The position numbers and the translations under genes are program-made. Shown one piece after another: positions 31,001 to 44,200 of a stretch of DNA of 64,000 bases. Source of the DNA: Chloroflexus sp. Y-396-1 (GTDB taxonomy: Bacteria > Chloroflexota > Chloroflexia > Chloroflexales > Chloroflexaceae); the NCBI RefSeq assembly GCF_000516515.1, contig NZ_KI911784.1:4440633-4504632 (forward strand), written 5' to 3'. Under the pieces are notes generated by a model, which was not told where the DNA came from, did no database searches, and saw only the letters and a list, made by a program, of their open reading frames with translations. Each line of letters opens with the position of its first letter. Positions within the stretch are counted from its first letter, which is position 1.

Positions 31001-34000
31001 GAAACTCGGCGGTCAAACGCGAACGAGACAGTGATCCGGCTTTCAACAATTTCGGCTCACGGTAGAGCACTGAAACTCTACTTTTCGGAACTGCCGAACA
31101 GCTTCTAATATACTTTCAACAATTTCGGCTCACGGTAGAGCACTGAAACCAGCACCCACAACACGAGTGCTGCGACGTCAACACAATCTTTCAACAATTT
31201 CGGCTCACGGTAGAGCACTGAAACCCGTGTACATGACCGCGTGCTCCCGCCACCAGCGGTCTTTCAACAATTTCGGCTCACGGTAGAGCACTGAAACTGC
31301 CTTCCCGCGCAAGCTCAACCAATTTTTGATCCTCTTTCAACAATTTCGGCTCACGGTAGAGCACTGAAACGTCAAAGAATATTTCAAAGTACGTAGCGTT
31401 GGTATCGTCACCTTTCAACAATTTCGGCTCACGGTAGAGCACTGAAACGTCGTTGCGACCAACGCGCAACAAAGCGCTGTTGTCTTTCAACAATTTCGGC
31501 TCACGGTAGAGCACTGAAACTGACCGGCGACTACTACTGCTGTTGGAAGTGGGCGGTCTTTCAACAATTTCGGCTCACGGTAGAGCACTGAAACTCGGCG
31601 GCGCATTGACGGGCGCTGCTGCGGCCGGATCTTTCAACAATTTCGGCTCACGGTAGAGCACTGAAACGTATTTCTACGGTGGAACACCGGTTGGGTTGGC
31701 CAGGACTTTCAACAATTTCGGCTCACGGTAGAGCACTGAAACCGCGGTCGTCGCTGCTCAACACGTCGATCTCGTCGACTTTCAACAATTTCGGCTCACG
31801 GTAGAGCACTGAAACTCCGCCATGCAAAACACCCCCGGCAACGAGCCGGGGCTTTCAACAATTTCGGCTCACGGTAGAGCACTGAAACGTTTTATCAAAG
31901 AAAACCAAGAGACGATAAAGGGACTTTCAACAATTTCGGCTCACGGTAGAGCACTGAAACTAAAGTACGCCAAATATTCACTGTTGACTTCCAACACTTT
32001 CAACAATTTCGGCTCACGGTAGAGCACTGAAACGCGATACGATCAGTGTGGCCAGGTGAAGACTCCGCCTTTCAACAATTTCGGCTCACGGTAGAGCACT
32101 GAAACCAACGTGAAGTCGATGAGCGAGTTATCCACACATTCGATCTTTCAACAATTTCGGCTCACGGTAGAGCACTGAAACTCCCTTGATCGATGCGCTC
32201 AACCGTCCCGACCAGCCACTTTCAACAATTTCGGCTCACGGTAGAGCACTGAAACAGCTTGGTGCATTCTACGAACTCGCGGCGGAGACGGCTTTCAACA
32301 ATTTCGGCTCACGGTAGAGCACTGAAACCTTGGCAGGAACAACGGAAACGTCGTCTCTGTTCCAGACTTTCAACAATTTCGGCTCACGGTAGAGCACTGA
32401 AACTGTCACCCGATGTTCGTTCGGTCACCTACACATTACCCTTTCAACAATTTCGGCTCACGGTAGAGCACTGAAACTAACGGTAGCGTTCAACGGGAAC
32501 GCAATTCCGGCTTCCTTTCAACAATTTCGGCTCACGGTAGAGCACTGAAACGTGACGAGACGTACCGAACACCGGAATACGGTATCGACTTTCAACAATT
32601 TCGGCTCACGGTAGAGCACTGAAACCCGCCAACGCTCCCTCATCCGTTGCCGTCCAATCTTCTTTCAACAATTTCGGCTCACGGTAGAGCACTGAAACGT
32701 GGTCGGGATATATGTCAGCGCGGTGCTGCTCATTGCCTTTCAACAATTTCGGCTCACGGTAGAGCACTGAAACTTTGTTCGAGTTGCTCGACGCGGCGGC
32801 GAATATCACGCTTTCAACAATTTCGGCTCACGGTAGAGCACTGAAACACGAAGAAAGGCCGGTTTGCTGGGTCAACGAGACGGCTTTCAACAATTTCGGC
32901 TCACGGTAGAGCACTGAAACAGGGTTCGATTGGGCGGCTGGAAGGTTTTGACTGGCTTTCAACAATTTCGGCTCACGGTAGAGCACTGAAACTTCCACGA
33001 GGAACGATCCGCAAGTCGGCTGTTGTGGGCTTTCAACAATTTCGGCTCACGGTAGAGCACTGAAACCGCTACCACCGCACCTGCGGCGACGATAATCGCG
33101 ACTTTCAACAATTTCGGCTCACGGTAGAGCACTGAAACCAGGTGCGGTGGTAGCGGGGGCGGCTGCACTGATTCGGCTTTCAACAATTTCGGCTCACGGT
33201 AGAGCACTGAAACTGCCCGCCGTCGCCTGAATCGGGCGCGGGTCGTCTACGACTTTCAACAATTTCGGCTCACGGTAGAGCACTGAAACGTGACACTCTT
33301 CCTCCTTCGGCGGTAGTAGCGTTTTCTTTCAACAATTTCGGCTCACGGTAGAGCACTGAAACATCGTGGGGATATACGTTTCGGCAGTTTTATTGACTTT
33401 CAACAATTTCGGCTCACGGTAGAGCACTGAAACTCCCCTGCCCAACATGGATCTACAGGGATGGGTACGCTTTCAACAATTTCGGCTCACGGTAGAGCAC
33501 TGAAACGTCACTGTCTCGATACCGCAGTGGACGTATCAACTCCTTTCAACAATTTCGGCTCACGGTAGAGCACTGAAACGATAAACCCGTTCGCGGGCGG
33601 CGAGGAAGTACGAAGACTTTCAACAATTTCGGCTCACGGTAGAGCACTGAAACTTTACACACAATCACACTTGACATCTTCCGGGAAGTCCTTTCAACAA
33701 TTTCGGCTCACGGTAGAGCACTGAAACGTTGGCGCGTCGGAGACTGAACAGAGCGCGGATCGCTTTCAACAATTTCGGCTCACGGTAGAGCACTGAAACT
33801 CCATTGCGCGTATTCGCCGTTAACGACCGCGTATAGCTTTCAACAATTTCGGCTCACGGTAGAGCACTGAAACCCTAAAATCCCGCCCCTTACGCCCACA
33901 ACGTTCGGCTTTCAACAATTTCGGCTCACGGTAGAGCACTGAAACAGGCGGGGATGGGCGTCGATGAGATGATCGAGCTACTGCTTTCAACAATTTCGGC

Positions 34001-37000
34001 TCACGGTAGAGCACTGAAACCTCCGGCCCAAATGACCGCCTTACGCGCCCAGATCGCTTTCAACAATTTCGGCTCACGGTAGAGCACTGAAACCTGAGCG
34101 GCTCATCGCGGAGTTGAGCGCTTTTTATCTTTCAACAATTTCGGCTCACGGTAGAGCACTGAAACACGGCGAAGAATTGGATATTCGTTCGGCGTTCAGG
34201 CTTTCAACAATTTCGGCTCACGGTAGAGCACTGAAACGATAAACCCGTTCGCGGGCGGCGAGGAAGTACGAAGACTTTCAACAATTTCGGCTCACGGTAG
34301 AGCACTGAAACACCGCGTTTCGTTGGTCAAACAGATGGCCGAGCGGTCTTTCAACAATTTCGGCTCACGGTAGAGCACTGAAACCGCAATGTCTCGCGAC
34401 GTCACGATCGTGTCGTTGACTTTCAACAATTTCGGCTCACGGTAGAGCACTGAAACATTCGGCCGCAAGTTCATAGAACGCTCCCAGCTCGGCGATCTTT
34501 CAACAATTTCGGCTCACGGTAGAGCACTGAAACTTTCACCGCGAGGCGTTTACACTCCTGAACAAAATAGCTTTCAACAATTTCGGCTCACGGTAGAGCA
34601 CTGAAACTCAACGAAAAAGGAACAAAGGCGGTTGTCGGGTACAACTTTCAACAATTTCGGCTCACGGTAGAGCACTGAAACCGCTGCTCGACGAGATCGA
34701 CGTGCTGAGCAGCGATGACTTTCAACAATTTCGGCTCACGGTAGAGCACTGAAACCGGCGTTCTCACCGACCAATTTGAAGGTGAAAACGATCTTTCAAC
34801 AATTTCGGCTCACGGTAGAGCACTGAAACGACTCGGATACGTTTTACCGTCAACACAAGGATCGTTTGACTTTCAACAATTTCGGCTCACGGTAGAGCAC
34901 TGAAACTGGTGGCTGCATGGGGCGCGCACGCTCGAGTTCGGCGCTTTCAACAATTTCGGCTCACGGTAGAGCACTGAAACCTTGCGCGACAAACCCGACT
35001 TCTTCTTGTTCGCAATCTTTCAACAATTTCGGCTCACGGTAGAGCACTGAAACACCATACCAAACCATCAACGCCCCCTCATCCGTCGCTTTCAACAATT
35101 TCGGCTCACGGTAGAGCACTGAAACGTTGTCTACCCCCACAAACACCGGCCCCGCAGACGGTCTTTCAACAATTTCGGCTCACGGTAGAGCACTGAAACA
35201 AACCATCAACTGAAACAACGGGAACGGAAACGAGGTCTTTCAACAATTTCGGCTCACGGTAGAGCACTGAAACACAAACGGTAGAATCGAAAGCCGCCCA
35301 AATTAGAACGATCTTTCAACAATTTCGGCTCACGGTAGAGCACTGAAACAAGTTAGGTCGAAAAAGATCGGAGTTCCGTAATCTCTTTCAACAATTTCGG
35401 CTCACGGTAGAGCACTGAAACTGCCTCGCGTTCCAACCGTCTCAGTTCCTGTTCTTCCTTTCAACAATTTCGGCTCACGGTAGAGCACTGAAACGAATAC
35501 TTTTACGTTCTAGTTTCCGTCTGCGTCTTCTTTCAACAATTTCGGCTCACGGTAGAGCACTGAAACCATAATTACGTTGGCCAAATTGGTTATCTGTTCG
35601 GCTTTCAACAATTTCGGCTCACGGTAGAGCACTGAAACCGTACTGCATCGCCGTTATCTGCTGCCGGATAAGACCGCTTTCAACAATTTCGGCTCACGGT
35701 AGAGCACTGAAACGTTCTCGCGGGCGTACTCGACGTTGACGCGGTGGTTTAACTTTCAACAATTTCGGCTCACGGTAGAGCACTGAAACTTAGGGAGAAG
35801 GTCGGTTCTATTCTCGTCACTTTGCTTTCAACAATTTCGGCTCACGGTAGAGCACTGAAACCTTCCCGTTTTACAATCGGTGGTGGCGGCAGTTGCGGCT
35901 TTCAACAATTTCGGCTCACGGTAGAGCACTGAAACACGGATGACGGTGATTTGTGACGGTGAAATCACCGCTTTCAACAATTTCGGCTCACGGTAGAGCA
36001 CTGAAACAGGTTGTGGTGGCCAACGACCTTATTTCGGTAACACTTTCAACAATTTCGGCTCACGGTAGAGCACTGAAACCGAGTGGGTGGAAGAAGGTTA
36101 CAAAAGTTATCCCTACTTTCAACAATTTCGGCTCACGGTAGAGCACTGAAACGAATTAGGACGGTGGCGGCGATTTCCAACAAAGTGACTTTCAACAATT
36201 TCGGCTCACGGTAGAGCACTGAAACTTTACCGTTCTTGCCCAGTGCACCGCCCTGGTTAGCTTTCAACAATTTCGGCTCACGGTAGAGCACTGAAACCGG
36301 CGTCTAACGCATCGTCATTCCTGACCGCCGGATCTTTCAACAATTTCGGCTCACGGTAGAGCACTGAAACTTCGCTCGACAAGGGGTCGGTTCGGTGAAT
36401 TTGTCCTTTCAACAATTTCGGCTCACGGTAGAGCACTGAAACCTTACTACTCCGCAAATGGATCGATAACAAAATCGTCTTTCAACAATTTCGGCTCACG
36501 GTAGAGCACTGAAACGTCGGTGTTTGCATCGATACGATCACCCGAATACCCTTTCAACAATTTCGGCTCACGGTAGAGCACTGAAACGTCGTTGCGACCA
36601 ACGCGCAACAAAGCGCTGTTGTCTTTCAACAATTTCGGCTCACGGTAGAGCACTGAAACGTTTCCGAAGTATGGCGGAAATTCTAAACCGATAGGCTTTC
36701 AACAATTTCGGCTCACGGTAGAGCACTGAAACTTTCGGTACCGTCGGCAGGGCCGGTGTTTGTGGGGGCTTTCAACAATTTCGGCTCACGGTAGAGCACT
36801 GAAACTATATACGGTCTTTTAACCGGCGCGGAGGTCGGGTGTCTTTCAACAATTTCGGCTCACGGTAGAGCACTGAAACTTTGGCAGGAACAACGGAAAC
36901 GTCGTCTCTGTTCCAGCTTTCAACAATTTCGGCTCACGGTAGAGCACTGAAACCGGCCGGGCTTCGCGTTGGTTTGCACGGAGCGTGACTTTCAACAATT

Positions 37001-40000
37001 TCGGCTCACGGTAGAGCACTGAAACTGTCGTTCGACGGATTCCGCGTCTGCTTTGTCGCCAACTTTCAACAATTTCGGCTCACGGTAGAGCACTGAAACA
37101 CCCGCAGTATTCGATCAGCGCGGTCGGGTATGCGAGCTTTCAACAATTTCGGCTCACGGTAGAGCACTGAAACGATCTGAACGATCAAGGTCGTAAGCGT
37201 CCGCGGTTCCTTTCAACAATTTCGGCTCACGGTAGAGCACTGAAACCTTATCCAACTTCAAGACGACCTCAATATTGCCGTTCTTTCAACAATTTCGGCT
37301 CACGGTAGAGCACTGAAACTCTCCGTGGCGCATCCCGCGCGGCGCGTCAGATACGCACTTTCAACAATTTCGGCTCACGGTAGAGCACTGAAACTGCGGG
37401 ACGTGGATCGTGTCTGTGACGTGGTGGGCGCCTTTCAACAATTTCGGCTCACGGTAGAGCACTGAAACGAACTTCGGGAAGTGGTCGGATGGCCACAATC
37501 AACCTTTCAACAATTTCGGCTCACGGTAGAGCACTGAAACACCACAATACTCTCGATGGCCTTCCAAACGCGGTCGAACTTTCAACAATTTCGGCTCACG
37601 GTAGAGCACTGAAACTCGCGATTGCGAAGAGGTCGGTGTACAGCGCGTCGACTTTCAACAATTTCGGCTCACGGTAGAGCACTGAAACCGGAGGTATTGA
37701 AATACTTCGCCGAACGCGGGTTTACTTTCAACAATTTCGGCTCACGGTAGAGCACTGAAACCCGATTCCAACAGCGGTGCGAAGGCGTCGATGACGCTTT
37801 CAACAATTTCGGCTCACGGTAGAGCACTGAAACCTGTTCGTTTTCGGCATATATCGAAGGACTGACCGACCTTTCAACAATTTCGGCTCACGGTAGAGCA
37901 CTGAAACGTTGCAAAACTCATACAAGCGATACTCGAAGCGTACCTTTCAACAATTTCGGCTCACGGTAGAGCACTGAAACTAGACTACCTCCCACCGACA
38001 ACAGCGCTTTGTTGCCTTTCAACAATTTCGGCTCACGGTAGAGCACTGAAACTTCTTGCGGCCTCGCGGAGGGTTGACTTCAGTCCGGCTTTCAACAATT
38101 TCGGCTCACGGTAGAGCACTGAAACTTGTCTGCTCTAGAGCGTTGTTGAACGACAATCCGGCTTTCAACAATTTCGGCTCACGGTAGAGCACTGAAACTT
38201 ACGGCCATCGAGCCGGAGGTTTTCGATTAGTCCACTTTCAACAATTTCGGCTCACGGTAGAGCACTGAAACCTGTGAGTTGGATAAGTGCGGCGCGAACG
38301 TCGGCCGACTTTCAACAATTTCGGCTCACGGTAGAGCACTGAAACCCGAAGCGAAATTCGATCAATGTCGCTGCGTAGGTTCTCTTTCAACAATTTCGGC
38401 TCACGGTAGAGCACTGAAACAAACCATAATCCCAATCCGTCGCCCTTCTCACTTTCACTTTCAACAATTTCGGCTCACGGTAGAGCACTGAAACTCTATA
38501 CGTACTGATGTTGTTGACCAAAATGGTTATATCTTTCAACAATTTCGGCTCACGGTAGAGCACTGAAACCATGCGGGGTGGAAATGCGTCTTTACGCAAC
38601 GCGACTTTCAACAATTTCGGCTCACGGTAGAGCACTGAAACCGATTGCTGTTGCGCAAATGGATCAACAGCAGGATCGTCTTTCAACAATTTCGGCTCAC
38701 GGTAGAGCACTGAAACCTTTGAAGGGGTTTGTGGTTGACGATACCTCCGAGCGGCTTTCAACAATTTCGGCTCACGGTAGAGCACTGAAACTCCCCCGTC
38801 CCTCGAACGAAAACCGAAGGAACGGCGACTTTCAACAATTTCGGCTCACGGTAGAGCACTGAAACATGACGATACCTTCCGAGTTCCGTTCCATCCGTTC
38901 ACCTTTCAACAATTTCGGCTCACGGTAGAGCACTGAAACACCGAGGTAGTTCGGGTTGTAGCTGCTTACCACCCGCACTTTCAACAATTTCGGCTCACGG
39001 TAGAGCACTGAAACGACAAAGGGCAATTCCGGTAGTTGCGGGAAGGGAAGACTTTCAACAATTTCGGCTCACGGTAGAGCACTGAAACCCCAGACTGGAC
39101 GGAAGAACGAATAGTGGAGGAGGTCTTTCAACAATTTCGGCTCACGGTAGAGCACTGAAACCCCGAACCGGCAACGCTGCGGGGAATAGACAGGAGGTCT
39201 TTCAACAATTTCGGCTCACGGTAGAGCACTGAAACTTGACGCGGCGGAGTCGTCATTGCGTTCGTTTCGCTTTCAACAATTTCGGCTCACGGTAGAGCAC
39301 TGAAACTTTTCGCCCGCAACAGGTTGTATGTGAGCCAGACGCTTTCAACAATTTCGGCTCACGGTAGAGCACTGAAACCGCGGCTAAAATCGGTAAGGAA
39401 TATAAAAAGACAACTTTCAACAATTTCGGCTCACGGTAGAGCACTGAAACTCTGCGTCTTTTAAACCCTTCAACCGGCGCAGAGGCTTTCAACAATTTCG
39501 GCTCACGGTAGAGCACTGAAACAACGCGCAGAAACGTTGTTAAACAGAGCGGCCGGCTTTCAACAATTTCGGCTCACGGTAGAGCACTGAAACGCGACAA
39601 AACACTGAAACCCTCCGAGCGTATTTCGGCTTTCAACAATTTCGGCTCACGGTAGAGCACTGAAACCTACCGGTGGTGGCGGGATCATGCAGTGATGTAC
39701 ACACTTTCAACAATTTCGGCTCACGGTAGAGCACTGAAACACGAGAGCCGCCTCAGTGAAAACCCAGAGTACGACTTTCAACAATTTCGGCTCACGGTAG
39801 AGCACTGAAACCCCGACCGACGTCGAATACTACCGCGACCTCGCGTTGACTTTCAACAATTTCGGCTCACGGTAGAGCACTGAAACAATCGATGAGGAAG
39901 GCGATTGTGAAGACTCGCGTGGCCTTTCAACAATTTCGGCTCACGGTAGAGCACTGAAACATTGCGAACAAGAAGAAGTCGGGTTTGTCGCGCAAGCTTT

Positions 40001-41205
40001 CAACAATTTCGGCTCACGGTAGAGCACTGAAACACTCGATTGTTGTCGCCGACCAAACTTTAGCCGGTCCTTTCAACAATTTCGGCTCACGGTAGAGCAC
40101 TGAAACCCAAGCGCCAACAACGTCACAGACACGATCTACATCACTTTCAACAATTTCGGCTCACGGTAGAGCACTGAAACTTCCGCACCGGAGGGTGTTG
40201 GGAACGCACTCGACTTCTTTCAACAATTTCGGCTCACGGTAGAGCACTGAAACTCCTTATCGGGAACAACGATAGAAGTGCCAAGCGGCTTTCAACAATT
40301 TCGGCTCACGGTAGAGCACTGAAACTCAACACAAGGATCGTTTGGCCGAAGGCGCGGTGGCTTTCAACAATTTCGGCTCACGGTAGAGCACTGAAACAGG
40401 GGTTGGAGGGAGCCGCGTTCGCCCTCCGCGAGGCCTTTCAACAATTTCGGCTCACGGTAGAGCACTGAAACGGATGTTTTTGCGTGCGGATGAGGCCATA
40501 CGCTAGCCCTTTCAACAATTTCGGCTCACGGTAGAGCACTGAAACTATCGGTATCAAGTGCGCAGACGGCAGCGTGCTCGACTTTCAACAATTTCGGCTC
40601 ACGGTAGAGCACTGAAACGCGGAAGTTCGATCAAACAGCGGGTTTCGCCAACCTCTACTTTCAACAATTTCGGCTCACGGTAGAGCACTGAAACGCTCAC
40701 CCTCATCACCCCAACCACCGCACTCGCCCCTTTCAACAATTTCGGCTCACGGTAGAGCACTGAAACCGGCGACCGTATCCTCGATCTCGGCCAGCACCTC
40801 GACTTTCAACAATTTCGGCTCACGGTAGAGCACTGAAACAGCAGACCCACCACCACCCGTAGCCGTCTCTGTAGCTTTCAACAATTTCGGCTCACGGTAG
40901 AGCACTGAAACAGCGTGAGGAACCGCCACGCGCGGTGACGCAAAACCTTTCAACAATTTCGGCTCACGGTAGAGCACTGAAACGCACCCAGACTGCACTA
41001 CCGACTCCGACGACGGCACCACTTTCAACAATTTCGGCTCACGGTAGAGCACTGAAACTGCCCGCCGACGCCTGAATCGGTCGCGGATCGTCTACCTTTC
41101 AACAATTTCGGCTCACGGTAGAGCACTGAAACCGGAACGGTCTGCAAGTCAACGATTGTGGGTGGAATCTTTCAACAATTTCGGCTCACGGTAGAGCACT
41201 GAAAC
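25031..41205 (+). repeat. Array block 1 (newest): repeats ending in C
   Basis: About 220 consecutive repeats whose last base is C. The next repeat, at 41243, ends in G. Confidence 0.95.
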
Positions 41206-41242
41206 CGCACATTGATCAAGTCCCAAACCCCACGTCTTTCTA

Positions 41243-44200
41243 CTTTCAACAATTTCGGCTCACGGTAGAGCACTGAAAGCCGGTGCGCGGGGGGTGACGT
41301 GGCGGGTGATGTTTACTTTCAACAATTTCGGCTCACGGTAGAGCACTGAAAGCGTATAGTCGTTGTGCTTTGTGATACGCGCCGTTTCTATCTTTCAACA
41401 ATTTCGGCTCACGGTAGAGCACTGAAAGCTAATGACAACGCCCCCTTTATCCCCTTAGCAGGAACCTTTCAACAATTTCGGCTCACGGTAGAGCACTGAA
41501 AGGCCAACGGAACGAACGACCGTCCGTCCGGTATCACCTTTCAACAATTTCGGCTCACGGTAGAGCACTGAAAGGTACCGCTCGGCAATCGCGGTTTTCT
41601 GTTCATAGTGCTTTCAACAATTTCGGCTCACGGTAGAGCACTGAAAGTCGATAACGAAAACCGTATTCGACCTTCTTCCGGTGGCTTTCAACAATTTCGG
41701 CTCACGGTAGAGCACTGAAAGAGCAGCGGTGCTGGGGGTGTTTTGCATGAGGAGGGTTATGCTTTCAACAATTTCGGCTCACGGTAGAGCACTGAAAGGA
41801 TCCGTCCCGATGCGTCGCCATCGCGAGCGGGTCGCTTTCAACAATTTCGGCTCACGGTAGAGCACTGAAAGGTGCAAGATGCGGCACCGGCGCCCACTCA
41901 AACGCGCTTTCAACAATTTCGGCTCACGGTAGAGCACTGAAAGCTCATCTCGCGGTGAGGGGGGTTGAGTGTGTGGAACTTTCAACAATTTCGGCTCACG
42001 GTAGAGCACTGAAAGGTGGCGGCTCCACGGGCAGCGTACGCTTGAGTACGGCTTTCAACAATTTCGGCTCACGGTAGAGCACTGAAAGACGAACTCGAAC
42101 GCATCGAGTCGATGCTCGACGACCTTTCAACAATTTCGGCTCACGGTAGAGCACTGAAAGACCAAAACTTCGCAACGCCTTCCTCGCCTATCCCCGCTTT
42201 CAACAATTTCGGCTCACGGTAGAGCACTGAAAGTACCCTACCCAATCTATATCGTCTACACACTCCACTTTCAACAATTTCGGCTCACGGTAGAGCACTG
42301 AAAGGTTGAAGGAAGAGGGGGTACCGGCCTTAGAGGCCATCTTTCAACAATTTCGGCTCACGGTAGAGCACTGAAAGTACTGCTATGAACGTCGGTGAAC
42401 TGTTTGCAACCCTACTTTCAACAATTTCGGCTCACGGTAGAGCACTGAAAGGCAAAGAAGCGCTCGAAGACGCTTTGAAGAAGTATCCTTTCAACAATTT
42501 CGGCTCACGGTAGAGCACTGAAAGCGGAACCGCCAGTATTGCGCGCTGGAGGTCGGCGAGAACTTTCAACAATTTCGGCTCACGGTAGAGCACTGAAAGA
42601 CGCTTGAAGGAATTGTTCGATTTCATCAATCACCACTTTCAACAATTTCGGCTCACGGTAGAGCACTGAAAGTTTGTTTGACGACCCGAACGTCTTCACT
42701 TCCGATCCCCTTTCAACAATTTCGGCTCACGGTAGAGCACTGAAAGACAACTCGCCGGTATTGCAACCCAACCGATCTTCGACTTTCAACAATTTCGGCT
42801 CACGGTAGAGCACTGAAAGTTCAACACAATCTTTCAGAGAGTGGCGGACGTTTAGCTTTCAACAATTTCGGCTCACGGTAGAGCACTGAAAGGCTCCGAG
42901 GTATCATCCACAACGAATCCTTTCAGAGCTTTCAACAATTTCGGCTCACGGTAGAGCACTGAAAGGGAGAACGGGCTGAAGTTCCTTGACGACGGCATTT
43001 ACGCTTTCAACAATTTCGGCTCACGGTAGAGCACTGAAAGCGTTGAGGTAGTGAAGAAAGAAGGCCAGATCGAACTGCTTTCAACAATTTCGGCTCACGG
43101 TAGAGCACTGAAAGCATATGGGGGATGCGCCGGACGGCGTTACGCTGCGTCTTTCAACAATTTCGGCTCACGGTAGAGCACTGAAAGACAATGAGCATCT
43201 GCTGACGACGGCCGAACTCGAGCCTTTCAACAATTTCGGCTCACGGTAGAGCACTGAAAGTTGTGGAGGTAAAGGCGCGGAAGGGTATGGTTTCCTTTCA
43301 ACAATTTCGGCTCACGGTAGAGCACTGAAAGACTTAGGAATCGACGGTATTGTCGGTGACGGTGAACTTTCAACAATTTCGGCTCACGGTAGAGCACTGA
43401 AAGAAGAGGTAAAACAACTTCGACAACGATTAGAACGCTTTCAACAATTTCGGCTCACGGTAGAGCACTGAAAGAAAGCAACAGGGTCTTGCGTCGTATC
43501 GACCAACGCACCTTTCAACAATTTCGGCTCACGGTAGAGCACTGAAAGTCACAAAACAAAGCACCGCGAGGAATTCAAATCCGAAACTTTCAACAATTTC
43601 GGCTCACGGTAGAGCACTGAAAGAAACCATCAAATCGAAATCTCCCCACCTCATCATGCTTTCAACAATTTCGGCTCACGGTAGAGCACTGAAAGAACGG
43701 GCCGATTACGGAACGACGGTACGAACGATCTTTCAACAATTTCGGCTCACGGTAGAGCACTGAAAGGCGCAAACGAATACGACCCAACCCCCCCTATCAC
43801 GCTTTCAACAATTTCGGCTCACGGTAGAGCACTGAAAGTGCACATGACGCGAACACGGTGACCGACCTCTAACCCTTTCAACAATTTCGGCTCACGGTAG
43901 AGCACTGAAAGCGTTGTACTCCCCGATCCGTGCCATGTGCGGCACCGCTTTCAACAATTTCGGCTCACGGTAGAGCACTGAAAGGCTCGTCAAGGGTCTT
44001 GACCGGCCGAGTGGGAACAACACCTTTCAACAATTTCGGCTCACGGTAGAGCACTGAAAGTCCCATGCAAAACACCCCCAGCAGAGATGCTGGGGCTTTC
44101 AACAATTTCGGCTCACGGTAGAGCACTGAAAGGGAAAGACAGACGCGAGTTGTATAGGGGCGCGTTGCTTTCAACAATTTCGGCTCACGGTAGAGCACTG

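Noticed and set aside
39594-39629. A spacer containing CACTGAAAC, identical to the repeat's end
   Set aside because: Nine matching bases in 15 kb of spacers can occur by chance, and the following bases match another spacer (29843), so it is target sequence.
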